A stretch of DNA of 64,000 nucleotides from Robertmurraya sp. FSL R5-0851 (lineage in GTDB: Bacteria > Bacillota > Bacilli > Bacillales > Cytobacillaceae): contig NZ_JBBOOE010000001.1 of assembly GCF_038002965.1 (NCBI RefSeq), positions 1,717,001 through 1,781,000 of the forward strand. Direction: 5' to 3'. The position numbers and the translations under genes were made by a program. The notes below the pieces were generated by a model, which saw nothing but the letters and a program-made list of their open reading frames with translations, was not told where the DNA came from and searched no databases. This document shows positions 1 through 8,690 of the stretch, one piece after another (positions within the stretch are counted from its first letter, which is position 1; each line of letters opens with the position of its first letter).

Positions 1-31
1 TACACCAAATGTAAAGTAAGGAGGGGCAGGA

Positions 32-1585
32 ATGAATGTAACGAAAGAGCAACAAACGAAGCATCAATCTATAAATATACAACCTATTATGAGTATGAAG
101 GACGTATCAAAGCAGTTTTCTGGTGTGAAGGTGTTACATAATGTTGAAATTGATCTTTTTAAAGGGGAAGTTCATGCATTAATGGGTGAGAATGGTGCAG
201 GGAAATCTACTTTAATGAAAATAATGGCAGGTGTGTACCAGCCGGATGGTGGATCGATCGTCTATAAAGGTGAAGAAGTGCGGTGGAATCATCCCATGGA
301 TGCTAGAAGTAAAGGCATTAGTGTGATTCATCAAGAGATAAGCTTATCTCCCAACTTATCGATTGGAGAAAATATATTAATGGGTACCAGTTTAAAGAAA
401 AATAGAATGGGTTTAATCAGCTGGAATGATATTTATGAGAAGGCAGAGAAAATTTTAACATCGATTGGTTCTACATTGGATCCTCGAGCAGATGTTAGTT
501 CATTAAGTGTCGCTCAACAACAAATGGTAGAAATAGCTCGTGCACTATCACTTAACTCAGAAATATTAATCATGGATGAACCAACCGCCTCTTTAACAGA
601 CAAAGAAATAGAGAAGCTTTTTACAATCATAGATGAATTAAAAAGAAAAGGTGTTGCGATTGTTTATATTTCCCACCGAATGGATGAAATTTTTAAAATT
701 TCCAATCGTTTTACCGTACTTCGAGACGGTCGATTGGTCACAAGCGGTCCAATATCTGAAACAAATCCTACGCACCTAGTAAAACTTATGGTAGGACGAG
801 AATTAAATGAGCTGTTTGTAAGAGAGAGAAAGGAAAATAATATAGGAACGAAGAATCAACCAGTACTCGAGTTGAAAGGTGTCTCAGACAAAAAGATCGT
901 GAAAAATGTCTCTTTGAAAATTTATCCTGGGGAAATTGTTGGTTTAGCAGGACTTGTTGGAGCTGGTCGAACAGAGCTTGTAAGAACCATCTTTGGATTA
1001 TCAGAATTGTCTGAGGGCGAAATCATCATAGAAGGTAACTTGGTTCAAATAAAAAATCCAATTGATGCAATAAAGCTAGGAATAGCCCATGTACCTGAAA
1101 GCAGGAAAGAACAGGGTTTATTACCCAATCTATCTGTTAAAGAAAATATCATGATGGTACAGTTTCCTATGTACCGTAAATTTAAGTTCTTGCAGTACAA
1201 GAAAATCAACCGTGAAGCGGATCGTTATATTGAGGAACTTGGAGTCAGAACGGCATCTAAAGAACATAACGTAATGGGCCTTAGCGGTGGAAATCAGCAA
1301 AAAGTCGTTATTGCAAAATGGCTTTCTATTGGTCCAAAAGTATTGTTACTCGACGAGCCAACACGTGGGGTAGATATAGGTGCGAAAACAGAGATTCATA
1401 AAATTATTAATCAACTAGCTGAGAAAGGGCTTGCTGTATTGATGATTTCTTCTGAATTACCCGAAATTCTTGGAGTGAGTGATCGCATATTAGTAATGCA
1501 CGAAGGTAAATTAAAAGTTGAACTGTCTCATGAGGAAGCAACACAGGAAAAAATCATGTACTATGCTACAGGAGAGGTTAAATGA
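32..1585 (+). CDS. Sugar ABC importer, fused ATP-binding protein (RbsA/MglA class)
   Basis: Energy-coupling subunit of a carbohydrate ABC importer, acting at the cytoplasmic face of the membrane. Two nucleotide-binding domains are fused. The first has Walker A GENGAGKST (52-60), a signature near LSVAQQQM (158) and Walker B LIMDEP (179-184). The second has the degenerate P-loop GLVGAGRTE usual in this class, the signature LSGGNQQK and LLLDEPTRGVD. The 517-residue length is normal for the family. The ATG follows a good aaggagggg site. It overlaps the permease start by 4 nt, so the two are translationally coupled. The binding protein and the promoter must lie upstream of the window, so the sugar (ribose, galactose, xylose or other) cannot be named. 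Confidence 0.95.
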   Translation: MNVTKEQQTKHQSINIQPIMSMKDVSKQFSGVKVLHNVEIDLFKGEVHALMGENGAGKSTLMKIMAGVYQPDGGSIVYKGEEVRWNHPMDARSKGISVIHQEISLSPNLSIGENILMGTSLKKNRMGLISWNDIYEKAEKILTSIGSTLDPRADVSSLSVAQQQMVEIARALSLNSEILIMDEPTASLTDKEIEKLFTIIDELKRKGVAIVYISHRMDEIFKISNRFTVLRDGRLVTSGPISETNPTHLVKLMVGRELNELFVRERKENNIGTKNQPVLELKGVSDKKIVKNVSLKIYPGEIVGLAGLVGAGRTELVRTIFGLSELSEGEIIIEGNLVQIKNPIDAIKLGIAHVPESRKEQGLLPNLSVKENIMMVQFPMYRKFKFLQYKKINREADRYIEELGVRTASKEHNVMGLSGGNQQKVVIAKWLSIGPKVLLLDEPTRGVDIGAKTEIHKIINQLAEKGLAVLMISSELPEILGVSDRILVMHEGKLKVELSHEEATQEKIMYYATGEVK

Positions 1586-2562
1586 TGAATATAAATGTAC
1601 AATCTACTAATCCAACAGTAGTTACGTTCAAGGATCGTTCCAAACAAATATTTAATCAGCTGGGCATGTTAATCATTCTTGCTTTGTTAATCGTAGTTAT
1701 GAGTGTAATAGCACCAAATTTCACAGATTCAAGTAATATATTAAACGTATTGAAGCAAAGCTCGATTACAGCAATCCTGGCTGCTGGAATGACGGTAGTG
1801 ATTCTAACAGGTGGGATAGATTTATCAGTTGGTTCGACTCTCGCTTTAAGCGGTGTTATATCTGTTTTACTTTCAAATGCTGGTGCTCCTGTTGGTTTAG
1901 CGATGTTAGCTGGAGCTGGTGTTGGATATGTGGCTGGGGCGATTAACGGTTATTTAACAGCAGTACCCAAGCTTCCGGCGTTTATCGTCACACTTGGTAG
2001 TATGACCTATTTAAGAGGATTGGCTTATGTCATTACAGGTGGTTATCCCGTAGTTTTAGCATCAGAGAAGTTCAAGTTTATTGGAGCGGGTGAAATATTT
2101 GGAATACCTACTCCGATCTATATCATGGCCATAGTTTATCTCATCATGTTTGTCGTATTGAAATACACGATGTTTGGACGCCATGTCTATGCGATTGGCG
2201 GCAACGAAGAGGCTGCCCATCTAACCGGAATTAAAGTGAATCGTACATTAATTAATGTCTACTCGATCAGTGGTTTGCTTGCAGGTATTAGTGGAGTGGT
2301 GATGGCAGGGCGCTTATTCTCTGGACAGCCGATGGTGGGTATCGCGTTTGAACTGGATGCGATTGCAGCAGTCGTTCTTGGTGGTACTAGTTTTGTAGGA
2401 GGACGAGGAAGAATACAAGGAACCATCATTGGCGTGTTAATTGTGGCTGTACTAACAAATGGGATGACCTTGCTTAACGTAGATTATTATTGGCAACAAG
2501 TCGTAAAAGGGATAGTCATTGTCATTGCTGTTCTGCTTGATCGAATGCGCAGTAAAAATTAA
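1582..2562 (+). CDS. Sugar ABC importer permease (RbsC-like)
   Basis: Membrane-spanning subunit of the same sugar importer, family BPD_transp_2. It has a short cytoplasmic N-terminus and then about eight to ten hydrophobic segments, with the family motifs GGIDLSVGS (about 76-84) and GRHVYAIGGNEEAA before the conserved cytoplasmic loop. The 326-residue length is typical. The start overlaps the ATPase stop (ATGATGA). The second ATG, three bases on, is better spaced from the ggagagg site, so either may be used. It is the last gene of its operon and is followed directly by a strong hairpin. Confidence 0.94.
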   Translation: MMNINVQSTNPTVVTFKDRSKQIFNQLGMLIILALLIVVMSVIAPNFTDSSNILNVLKQSSITAILAAGMTVVILTGGIDLSVGSTLALSGVISVLLSNAGAPVGLAMLAGAGVGYVAGAINGYLTAVPKLPAFIVTLGSMTYLRGLAYVITGGYPVVLASEKFKFIGAGEIFGIPTPIYIMAIVYLIMFVVLKYTMFGRHVYAIGGNEEAAHLTGIKVNRTLINVYSISGLLAGISGVVMAGRLFSGQPMVGIAFELDAIAAVVLGGTSFVGGRGRIQGTIIGVLIVAVLTNGMTLLNVDYYWQQVVKGIVIVIAVLLDRMRSKN

Positions 2563-2577
2563 TAGAAAAGTGGAAAT

Positions 2578-2620
2578 TTGAAAGCACATGAGAGCGAATT
2601 GTATTCTCATGTGCTTTCAA
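2578..2620. terminator. Bidirectional Rho-independent terminator
   Basis: A perfect 16-bp inverted repeat (ttgaaagcacatgaga, 2578-2593, and its complement, 2605-2620) with an 11-base loop lies between the convergent permease and aldehyde dehydrogenase genes. T-rich sequence on the right and A-rich sequence on the left would let it serve both strands. Confidence 0.85.
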
Positions 2621-2634
2621 GTTTTGATTAATAT

Positions 2635-4092
2635 TTAGAATGGATACTGTCTGTTTGTTGTTTGAATAGATACCCATTTCGTTACTGTGAATTCTTCGAC
2701 CACCCATGGATTTCCGAATCGACCTAATCCACTAGCTTTATTTCCTCCGAATGGAATATTTGGAGCATCATTTACGGTTTGGTCATTAATATGTGTCATC
2801 CCGCTATCAATTTGGAGGGCTAATTCTTCTCCCCGGGCTAAGTCCTTTGTAAATATGGCTGAACTTAGTCCATAATCAGTATCGTTAGCGATTTCAATGG
2901 CCTCACTATCTGTTTGTGCCTTAATAATAGTAGCAATAGGAGCAAATAACTCGGTTTGTGCCAATTTACTAGAATTATTGACATTCGTGAAAACAAATGG
3001 AGTAAGGACGTTACCCACTCGTTTCCCTTCTAAAGCAACAGTTGCTCCTTCAAGTTTCGCTTCTTCAATGTATTGAAGGGCTTTTTCCAATTGGCGCTCG
3101 TTAACCAATGGCCCAATAACTGTCTTTGGATCACTTGGATCTCCAAACGGAAGTTCTCTCGCTCTAGCTACAAATTTATCAACAAACTCATCATATTTAT
3201 CTTTATGAACAATGATTCGGTTAATAATCATACAAATTTGTCCTTGGTGAATAAACTTTCCAAAGATAGCAGCATTCACAGCTTGTTCGACATCGGCATC
3301 TGACAGGACAACAAATGGACTGTTTCCACCTAATTCAAGAGCTACACGTTTTAAATTTTGTCCTGCGATGGCACCAATACGTCTTCCGACAGCAGAAGAG
3401 CCAGTAAAGCTTATTAGCTTGGATTGAGGGTTGGTTAACATCTCATCTCCAATTTCTTCAATATCAGACAAAATCACATTTAAAACACCTTTTGGCAGCC
3501 CGGCATATTCAAATGCTTTTGCAATGATGATCCCGCCTGAAAGTCCCACTTGGATATCTGGCTTATGAACAACGCTATTTCCTAAAGCAATTGCTGGAGC
3601 AATCGTTCTCATAGACAGATTCATTGGAAAATTAAAAGGTGAAATAGAAGAAATAACTCCCAGTGGGAGACGGTAAATATGATGTAATTTCTCAGGTGAT
3701 CCAGGTACTTCTTTTAATTTATAAATTTCATCAGCATATTTTATGGATTCCTCTAAAAATTCTAGGGTAAGATGTAACTCCACATTGGCCTTTAAAAAAG
3801 TGCCACCCGTTTCTCGTACGATGATAGAAACTATTTCTTCACGATTCATAGTTAAATATTCTGCAGCCTTATGTAGAACCGCTCTTCTATCTTCAACGGT
3901 AGACTTGGCCCATTCTTTTTGAGCTCTTTGGGCATGATTGAATGCTTCAGTTAGCTGTTCTTTGGTAGCAAGATGTACTGAGGTAATCGCAGAATGATCA
4001 TATGGATTTAAAATATCATAGGTTCGTTCACTTTTTCCTTCCGTCCATTCGCCGTTAATATAACTCTTGTTTAATACCTGTGTTGATTGCAT
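2635..4092 (-). CDS. Aldehyde dehydrogenase, YfmT/vanillin dehydrogenase-like
   Basis: NAD(P)-dependent oxidation of an aldehyde to its acid in the cytoplasm. The 485-residue ALDH fold shows the Rossmann motif FTGSSAVG (229-236), the general base Glu253 in LELGGNSP and catalytic Cys287 in HQGQICM. The sequence and the C-terminal TKWVSIQ...YPF resemble Bacillus YfmT, an aromatic aldehyde (vanillin/benzaldehyde) dehydrogenase; this is recognition by eye. The gene stands alone, convergent with the sugar operon, with an agaggag site before the ATG and a perfect cre site just upstream, so glucose repression by CcpA is expected. An aromatic aldehyde substrate would fit the protocatechuate pathway further along the window, but that link is inference. 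Confidence 0.85.
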   Translation of the reverse strand: MQSTQVLNKSYINGEWTEGKSERTYDILNPYDHSAITSVHLATKEQLTEAFNHAQRAQKEWAKSTVEDRRAVLHKAAEYLTMNREEIVSIIVRETGGTFLKANVELHLTLEFLEESIKYADEIYKLKEVPGSPEKLHHIYRLPLGVISSISPFNFPMNLSMRTIAPAIALGNSVVHKPDIQVGLSGGIIIAKAFEYAGLPKGVLNVILSDIEEIGDEMLTNPQSKLISFTGSSAVGRRIGAIAGQNLKRVALELGGNSPFVVLSDADVEQAVNAAIFGKFIHQGQICMIINRIIVHKDKYDEFVDKFVARARELPFGDPSDPKTVIGPLVNERQLEKALQYIEEAKLEGATVALEGKRVGNVLTPFVFTNVNNSSKLAQTELFAPIATIIKAQTDSEAIEIANDTDYGLSSAIFTKDLARGEELALQIDSGMTHINDQTVNDAPNIPFGGNKASGLGRFGNPWVVEEFTVTKWVSIQTTNRQYPF

Positions 4093-4113
4093 GTTTAGTC
4101 TCCTCTCACCATT

Positions 4114-4127
4114 TGATAACGCTTACA
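4114..4127. promoter_or_regulatory. cre site (CcpA operator) of the aldehyde dehydrogenase
   Basis: tgataacgcttaca fits the cre consensus TGWNANCGNTNNCA at every fixed position and lies 22 bases upstream of the start codon of the minus-strand aldehyde dehydrogenase, where bound CcpA would block transcription. Confidence 0.7.
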
Positions 4128-4303
4128 ATGATTTTTGTAATAGGAATTCGATTATTAATGTGAGTATATTAGATTCTTCTGATGTTGAAAAGAAGGTTGT
4201 TGCTATATATTAAACGATTTAAAAATTTTTTGGATGAAGTCTTGGACATCACTTTGTTTAATCATCCACTATTTTGGTCATAAAGAATAAAAAAGTGGAT
4301 GTG

Positions 4304-4417
4304 ATGACAATGGAAGAACATGAAGGGAATTTTGCTAAAGGATTTACGTGGGCTATGGTGATTAGTCTTCCGATATGGATAGGTATTATTGGTGTTATTA
4401 AATTCATTTCAAAGTAA
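4304..4417 (+). CDS. Small single-pass membrane protein, 37 aa
   Basis: I do not recognise this gene. The reading frame starts MTMEEHEGNFAK and continues into one strongly hydrophobic segment (about residues 13-34, with IWIGIIGVIKF), ending FISK. A short charged head followed by one membrane helix is typical of the many small membrane proteins of Bacillus. Two in-frame ATG codons (4304, 4310) and two in-frame GTG codons just before them make the start uncertain; no clean ribosome binding site is visible. It stands alone between the aldehyde dehydrogenase promoter and the next small gene. Confidence 0.5.
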   Translation: MTMEEHEGNFAKGFTWAMVISLPIWIGIIGVIKFISK

Positions 4418-4489
4418 TGATTGTTGTGTTTAAGATTCATTAGATTCGGGTAAAGTCCAACACGTTAATCTAGGATAGGAGCGGTACAT

Positions 4490-4663
4490 ATGACGTTAAT
4501 ATCTAAGATACTGTATAGTTGGCACAATTTTCGAATGAATTATCATTTTTTATTAGTGGAAAGCTGTTTGGATGATGACTTGAGAAGTAAGCTAATAGAA
4601 AAATTTGAATATCATAAAGAAAAGGTAAATCAGGTAAAAAACAACCCCCATTCAGCTAAATGA
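4490..4663 (+). CDS. Small hypothetical protein, 57 aa
   Basis: I do not recognise this gene. It begins at ATG 4490 after a taggataggagcgg ribosome site and encodes a small, mixed-charge, probably helical protein containing SCLDDDLRSKLIEKFEYH. No signal peptide or membrane helix is seen. Its last nine codons run into the left arm of a 12-bp hairpin just before the IS91-like transposase, so the natural C-terminus may have been changed by the insertion, or the hairpin may simply be its terminator. Confidence 0.55.
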   Translation: MTLISKILYSWHNFRMNYHFLLVESCLDDDLRSKLIEKFEYHKEKVNQVKNNPHSAK

Positions 4664-4685
4664 ATGGGGGTTAGTATTTATTTAA
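4643..4685 (+). terminator. Hairpin with T-rich tail, terminator of the 57-aa gene or end of the IS
   Basis: aacccccattca (4643-4654) pairs perfectly with tgaatgggggtt (4661-4672) around a 6-base loop and is followed by agtatttattt. It overlaps the stop codon of the small upstream gene. Confidence 0.55.
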
Positions 4686-4712
4686 AGATAAGAAAGTATA
4701 AAAATTTGGGTC

Positions 4713-4737
4713 TACCACAGTCATTTAAGCTGTGGTA
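4713..4737 (+). repeat. Subterminal hairpin of the IS91-like element
   Basis: taccacag (4713-4720) and ctgtggta (4730-4737) form an 8-bp stem with a 9-base loop, 11 bases before the transposase ATG. Short hairpins near the ends are expected for single-strand (HUH) transposons, but the exact end of the element is not defined. Confidence 0.45.
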
Positions 4738-4747
4738 TTTTCATTTT

Positions 4748-6052
4748 ATGGAGACCAATATATTGAGAAGAATATTTTTTGATAAACACCAACATTGGGA
4801 AGCTTTCAAAAGAAAACACGGTGCTAAAATCCGCCCTATCGTAATTAAGGAGGTTGAGAAATTTCGAGATTGTGGGGATATCAAAAATGGATTTAAGTTA
4901 TTTGTGTGTGAAGGTTGTCATGATGTGCGAAAGGTTCCTTACCGATGTAAAGGTCGATTTTGTACCACGTGCTCTGTTGGAGAAAGTGAAGAATGGAGTA
5001 GGTTACTTACTGAAGATGTTCTTCAGGTTAATCATCGGCACGTAATTTTTACGATTGATGAAGGACTAAGAGATGTATTTCTCCTTCACCGACATCTATT
5101 AAAAGATTTAATGGATGCTTCTGCAAGACTACTTACTGACTTTTTCAAAAAGAAAGCAAAGGTAACACCTGGGATTATTGCTGGACTCCACACTTTTGGT
5201 TCAAGGGTCAACTTCAATCCTCACGTACATATGTTAGTTACAATGGGTGGATTAACAGAAAAAGGAGAATGGAAGCAGTATGATTTCTTGCCATTTACGA
5301 TGCTTCGTAAACAATGGCAAACGGTCGTATTAAAATTAATTAGAAACGGAGTTTCACCAAGAGAAAAGAAAAGAATCCAACCAAGACTTCAAAAGGCGTT
5401 CACCAATAATGGCGAAGGCTTCTATGTGTATGCACCTAAACAGAGGGGAAAAATAAAAGAACAACTTCGTTATATTGGCCGTTATATTCGTCGACCAGCG
5501 ATTGGAATCAATCGGATTGAGGCATATGATGGGCAATTCGTTACGTTCAAATATAAGGATAAAACTGACGGAAAAGACAAATCCGAAACCGTAAGTGTCG
5601 AAGAATTTATTTCACGTTTAATTCGCCATATCCCAGACGAGCAATTTAAAACTATTCGGCATTACGGTATGTATTCTAGAAGATCAAAAAACTTGTGTAA
5701 AAAAGTGTTGAGTACTTGGCAACAAAAAGCAAGACGTTGGGTTGTAAAAGTTAAGAAAACCTTACGTCGCCAGACGTGGCGTGAAAGAATAGTAGCCAGT
5801 GGCAAGAAAGACCCTCTCGTTTGTCAGAGGTGTGAATGTTACTATGAATACAAGGGAGAAGTCTGCCTTGAAAATGGTAAATTAGAAATAAAGGTAGCCT
5901 TATGCAAAACTACAAGAGCTTATTTAGAAAGGATGATTAACGATCTCACCGGTATCAAAAACCCGCAAAAAGGGAAAGAAAAAGAAGAAAAACATAAGCC
6001 TAAACCAGTCCAAGCAACAGAGCGTCAACTATGTTTGTTTGGCGTGTCATGA
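4748..6052 (+). CDS. IS91-family HUH (Y2) transposase
   Basis: Rolling-circle type transposase that nicks and transfers single-stranded DNA. The N-terminus carries the IS91 zinc-binding domain, CEGCHDV...RCKGRFCTTC. The HUH metal motif appears as NPHVHMLV, and the paired catalytic tyrosines as YIGRY (YxxxY) followed by IRRPAIGINRI. A late CQRCECYY zinc pair completes the usual layout. The 434 residues from ATG 4748 match family length; the frame stays open upstream to 4664 but that part carries hairpins and no ribosome site, so I prefer 4748. All key residues are present and there is no internal stop, so the enzyme could be active. The gene ends overlapping an out-of-frame host gene remnant. 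Confidence 0.85.
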   Translation: METNILRRIFFDKHQHWEAFKRKHGAKIRPIVIKEVEKFRDCGDIKNGFKLFVCEGCHDVRKVPYRCKGRFCTTCSVGESEEWSRLLTEDVLQVNHRHVIFTIDEGLRDVFLLHRHLLKDLMDASARLLTDFFKKKAKVTPGIIAGLHTFGSRVNFNPHVHMLVTMGGLTEKGEWKQYDFLPFTMLRKQWQTVVLKLIRNGVSPREKKRIQPRLQKAFTNNGEGFYVYAPKQRGKIKEQLRYIGRYIRRPAIGINRIEAYDGQFVTFKYKDKTDGKDKSETVSVEEFISRLIRHIPDEQFKTIRHYGMYSRRSKNLCKKVLSTWQQKARRWVVKVKKTLRRQTWRERIVASGKKDPLVCQRCECYYEYKGEVCLENGKLEIKVALCKTTRAYLERMINDLTGIKNPQKGKEKEEKHKPKPVQATERQLCLFGVS

Positions 6053-6218
6053 GAAAGAAGAGATTCCTATTAACGTGGTAAGGGATTTCGATTTAATGGA
6101 TGATGGAGATCCGACAACTCCTCCTATGTTTGCATGTGAAAAATGTGGGGGTGAAATGTATCCTGAGTATTATAAAGGGGTACATGGCATAGAGTACAAA
6201 TTATCGGATATTCTCTAA
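6030..6218 (+). pseudogene. Beheaded zinc-ribbon protein gene next to the IS
   Basis: In a different frame from the transposase and overlapping its last 23 bases, an open frame encodes about 62 residues: it starts YVCLACHEKEE, holds a second pair CEKCGG, and ends GIEYKLSDIL. Two CxxC knuckles about 35 residues apart make a small zinc ribbon. There is no ATG, and no ribosome site before the only TTG (6039). A strong terminator follows the stop. The simplest reading is a host gene whose first codons were removed or displaced by the IS insertion. Confidence 0.55.
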
Positions 6219-6230
6219 CCATGAAAAGGA

Positions 6231-6250
6231 CCGGGCTATGCCCGGTTTTT
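6231..6250 (+). terminator. Rho-independent terminator
   Basis: ccgggc (6231-6236), a tat loop, gcccgg (6240-6245) and five T form a compact terminator on the plus strand after the zinc-ribbon remnant. The stop codon of the minus-strand sstT gene lies inside the hairpin. Confidence 0.75.
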
Positions 6251-7486
6251 CTTAGAAGCACTAATCTTAACTGCTTTACCTTCTTTACGCTTCTTTGCGT
6301 ATTCAGCAGTAGCTGTATAAAGTACGTCAGATGATGAATTAAGAGCCGTTTCACAAGAGTCCTGTACCACACCGATGATGAAACCAACTGCAACTACTTG
6401 CATGGCCACATCATTAGAAATTCCAAATAAGCTACAAGCTAAAGGAATAAGCAGGAGTGAACCACCAGCAACACCTGAGGCACCCGCAGCAGAGACAGCT
6501 GCTAAAACACTAAGGATTAGGGCAGTACCAATATCAACTTGAATACCTAGGGTGTGAACAGCTGCTAGAGTCAGAACAGAAATCGTAATCGCTGCACCAG
6601 CCATGTTAATCGTTGCCCCTAGAGGGATAGAGACAGAATAGGTGTCCTTATCTAGATCTAGTTTTTCGCATAATGTCATATTAACTGGAATATTTGCTGC
6701 TGAACTACGAGTAAAGAAGGCCGTAATTCCACTTTCTTTTAAGCATTTAAATACTAATGGATAAGGGTTTGTACGAATGTTTACATAAACGATGATTGGA
6801 TTCACCACAAGAGCAACAAAGAACATACAACCTACTAGTACAAGAAGTAGTTTTCCATAGTCTAATAATGCAGATAATCCGTTTGTTACGATTGCATCAT
6901 ACACAAGACCCATAATTCCAATTGGTGCTAAGCTGATTACCCATTTAACAAGTTGAGAAATCGCATTTGAAAAGCTTTCTAACAGGTTTTTAGTTGAGTC
7001 ATTAGCACTGCGAAGGGCGATTCCAAGAAGGATAGCCCAAGTGAGAATACCAATATAATTTGCATTGATTAGAGCATTTACTGGATTATCAACAATATTA
7101 AATAATAATGTTCTAAGGACTTCAACAATTCCTCCAGGAGGAGTTAGGTCATCAGCTCCGGATGTAAGAGTTAAACTAACCGGGAAGATAAAGCTTGCCA
7201 CAACCGCAACAAGTCCTGCTAAAAAGGTACTGGCTGCATATAACCCGATAATAGATTTCATATTGGTTTGTTGACCAGTTCTGTGCTTAGAAATGGCGTG
7301 CATAACTAGGAAAAGAACTAACACTGGGGCAACAGCCTTTAGTGCTCCTACGAATAATGAACCGAAAATAGATACCCATTTTGTTGCATCCGGAATCGCT
7401 AAAGCAAAGATGATTCCGATAATCATGCCTACGAGGATACGTTTAACAAGGCTCACTTCATTCCACTTAAGAAATAGATTTTTCAT
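6236..7486 (-). CDS. sstT: Serine/threonine:Na+ symporter SstT
   Basis: Sodium-driven uptake of serine and threonine; dicarboxylate/amino acid:cation symporter family. Eight or more hydrophobic segments and two re-entrant loops are indicated. The family motifs [12 protein letters not shown] (HP1 side), [13 protein letters not shown] and the HP2 region [12 protein letters not shown] are intact, as are the late [12 protein letters not shown] ligand residues. I take ATG 7486 ([10 protein letters not shown]) because ggaggg lies 5-10 bases before it; a TTG four codons earlier lies within that site. The 416 residues match the family. Single-gene unit, convergent with the IS91 region; its stop lies in a shared hairpin. 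Confidence 0.92.
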   Translation of the reverse strand: MKNLFLKWNEVSLVKRILVGMIIGIIFALAIPDATKWVSIFGSLFVGALKAVAPVLVLFLVMHAISKHRTGQQTNMKSIIGLYAASTFLAGLVAVVASFIFPVSLTLTSGADDLTPPGGIVEVLRTLLFNIVDNPVNALINANYIGILTWAILLGIALRSANDSTKNLLESFSNAISQLVKWVISLAPIGIMGLVYDAIVTNGLSALLDYGKLLLVLVGCMFFVALVVNPIIVYVNIRTNPYPLVFKCLKESGITAFFTRSSAANIPVNMTLCEKLDLDKDTYSVSIPLGATINMAGAAITISVLTLAAVHTLGIQVDIGTALILSVLAAVSAAGASGVAGGSLLLIPLACSLFGISNDVAMQVVAVGFIIGVVQDSCETALNSSSDVLYTATAEYAKKRKEGKAVKISASKKNRA

Positions 7487-7779
7487 TTTACCCTCCAATT
7501 TTATAAATTAAAAATAAAGACTGAAAACAAAGCTATTTTGCTTTGCTACGTTAATATCAGATAGTTTAACACGAATATTATAAATTGTGAAATAAATTAT
7601 TATATTGAAATATTTGAATTTTTGTTCAATTTACCTATATTAGGGCAATGAAGAAAAATTAAATGTTCAGAAAATTATATAAATACTAACTTGAGGATAA
7701 TAAGTGATGATTATCTGTGTTACAAGAACGTTTCCGCTCATACACTTTTCTTAATAGTATTTCTAAGGAGATGAAGTGT

Positions 7780-8133
7780 ATGAATCATGAGATGCAGAAG
7801 GCACTTTTACTTGCTGATGCTATAAAGGGTTTTATTCAATTTGTTGAAAAACATAAAAACAGTTTCATGGTCGAGTCAGATAAAATATACCAAGTAAAAC
7901 TATTTATTAGCGAATATAAGTTTAAGATTATTGCGGATGAACTTCATCGAATCAATCAGTTTGAATGGGATGAAAAGTACACTTACTATTTAGTTGATAG
8001 TTTTCAAAAAGGACTCACCACTATTGATGAATATGTCCAACATAACTATAATGATTTGTTTATATTGACGGCTAGACTGTACACACTTAAGAATTTTAGC
8101 GATTCTTTTCAGTTCAATAGGTCTTTTAAATAA
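7780..8133 (+). CDS. Hypothetical protein, 117 aa
   Basis: I do not recognise this gene. The start at ATG 7780 follows an aaggag site by 9 bases; the frame remains open to 7717, but an ATG at 7771 touches the ribosome site and is unlikely. The product is a soluble, mostly helical, lysine/aromatic-rich protein (AIKGFIQFVEKHK; FEWDEKYTYYLVDSF) with no signal peptide, membrane helix or cysteine motif. It stands alone between sstT (divergent) and a hairpin-rich gap. Confidence 0.7.
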   Translation: MNHEMQKALLLADAIKGFIQFVEKHKNSFMVESDKIYQVKLFISEYKFKIIADELHRINQFEWDEKYTYYLVDSFQKGLTTIDEYVQHNYNDLFILTARLYTLKNFSDSFQFNRSFK

Positions 8134-8156
8134 TCTGAGAAAAAATGTGAAAGTGT

Positions 8157-8272
8157 TTGGTTAACCCGAAGTATGTGTTAAAATGAAATTCCTTGGCAGG
8201 GGCATTATTTTGTATATTTGAATATGTGAGGAGCAGGGGGCTTGATGTATAGTCCCCTGCTTTCTTATTTTT
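8157..8272 (+). ncRNA. Possible short transcript with two competing hairpin arms and a terminator
   Basis: After the 117-aa gene there is a promoter-like pair (ttggtt at 8157, then ttaaaat 16-17 bases on). About 60 bases further a terminator forms from agcagggg (8232-8239) and cccctgct (8254-8261) with a T-rich tail. An earlier copy of gcagggg (8196-8202) could pair with the same right arm. It may be a small RNA, a leader, or just the terminator of the upstream gene. I see no recognised riboswitch class. Confidence 0.3.
8232..8272 (+). terminator. Rho-independent terminator
   Basis: An 8-bp stem agcagggg/cccctgct with a 14-base loop, followed by ttcttatttttt. It ends whatever is transcribed from the 117-aa gene or from the gap. 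Confidence 0.7.
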
Positions 8273-8690
8273 TATGAAAGAAACTGGATCGAAGTTCTTT
8301 AAGTCAAATTATTAATATTAGGAGAGTTTCAGAATTCTACTACTATAAAAAGTTTATAAATCATAGTTTCTCCACAAAAATGACGAAAATGATCTTGTTT
8401 TTTAGTATATGGTGTAGGTATTTTTAAAAATACCCATCAATTATAATCTAATTACAGATATTTCTGAACATTCTTGAATATTATTTCTCCGCTTATTTTG
8501 ACTCCATTCTAAAAAGCTTCTTGGTTATTTATCTCTTATGTTTTGAAAGCGGATACAATAGGTTTTTTAGTGGAGGTGAAAGGTTTATTTTTATTATTTA
8601 ATGACACAAATTGTTACGAACTAATTTTTACTTTCAGGGTTTAGAAGATGCGAATGTTGCAATTAAACATGGTTAAAAGGGGGACTTAAA
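8273..8690 (+). promoter_or_regulatory. Leader and promoter region of the LIV-type transporter operon
   Basis: This 418-base gap has no coding frame I can support and is very AT-rich. It holds one cre-like site (8544-8557). No clear sigma-A hexamer pair stands out, and I see no sigma-54 box. The ribosome site aaaggggg lies just before ATG 8691. Confidence 0.4.
8544..8557. promoter_or_regulatory. cre-like site upstream of the LIV operon
   Basis: tgaaagcggataca differs from TGWNANCGNTNNCA at one fixed position (A for T at position 10). Its place about 135 bases before the first gene of a catabolic operon makes CcpA control plausible. Confidence 0.4.

Larger units (their letters stand above)
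4690..6055 (+). mobile_element. IS91-like insertion sequence (ends approximate)
   Basis: The element holds one gene, the Y2 transposase. No long terminal inverted repeats or target duplication are seen, as expected for IS91. The left end is probably between the 4643-4672 hairpin and the 4713-4737 hairpin. The right end must lie near the transposase stop, because a foreign-looking zinc-ribbon frame begins there without a start codon. Confidence 0.55.

Noticed and set aside
6124..6393. Minus-strand frame of 89 codons overlapping the end of sstT
   Set aside because: Lies opposite the zinc-ribbon remnant and overlaps sstT in another frame; composition is not protein-like.
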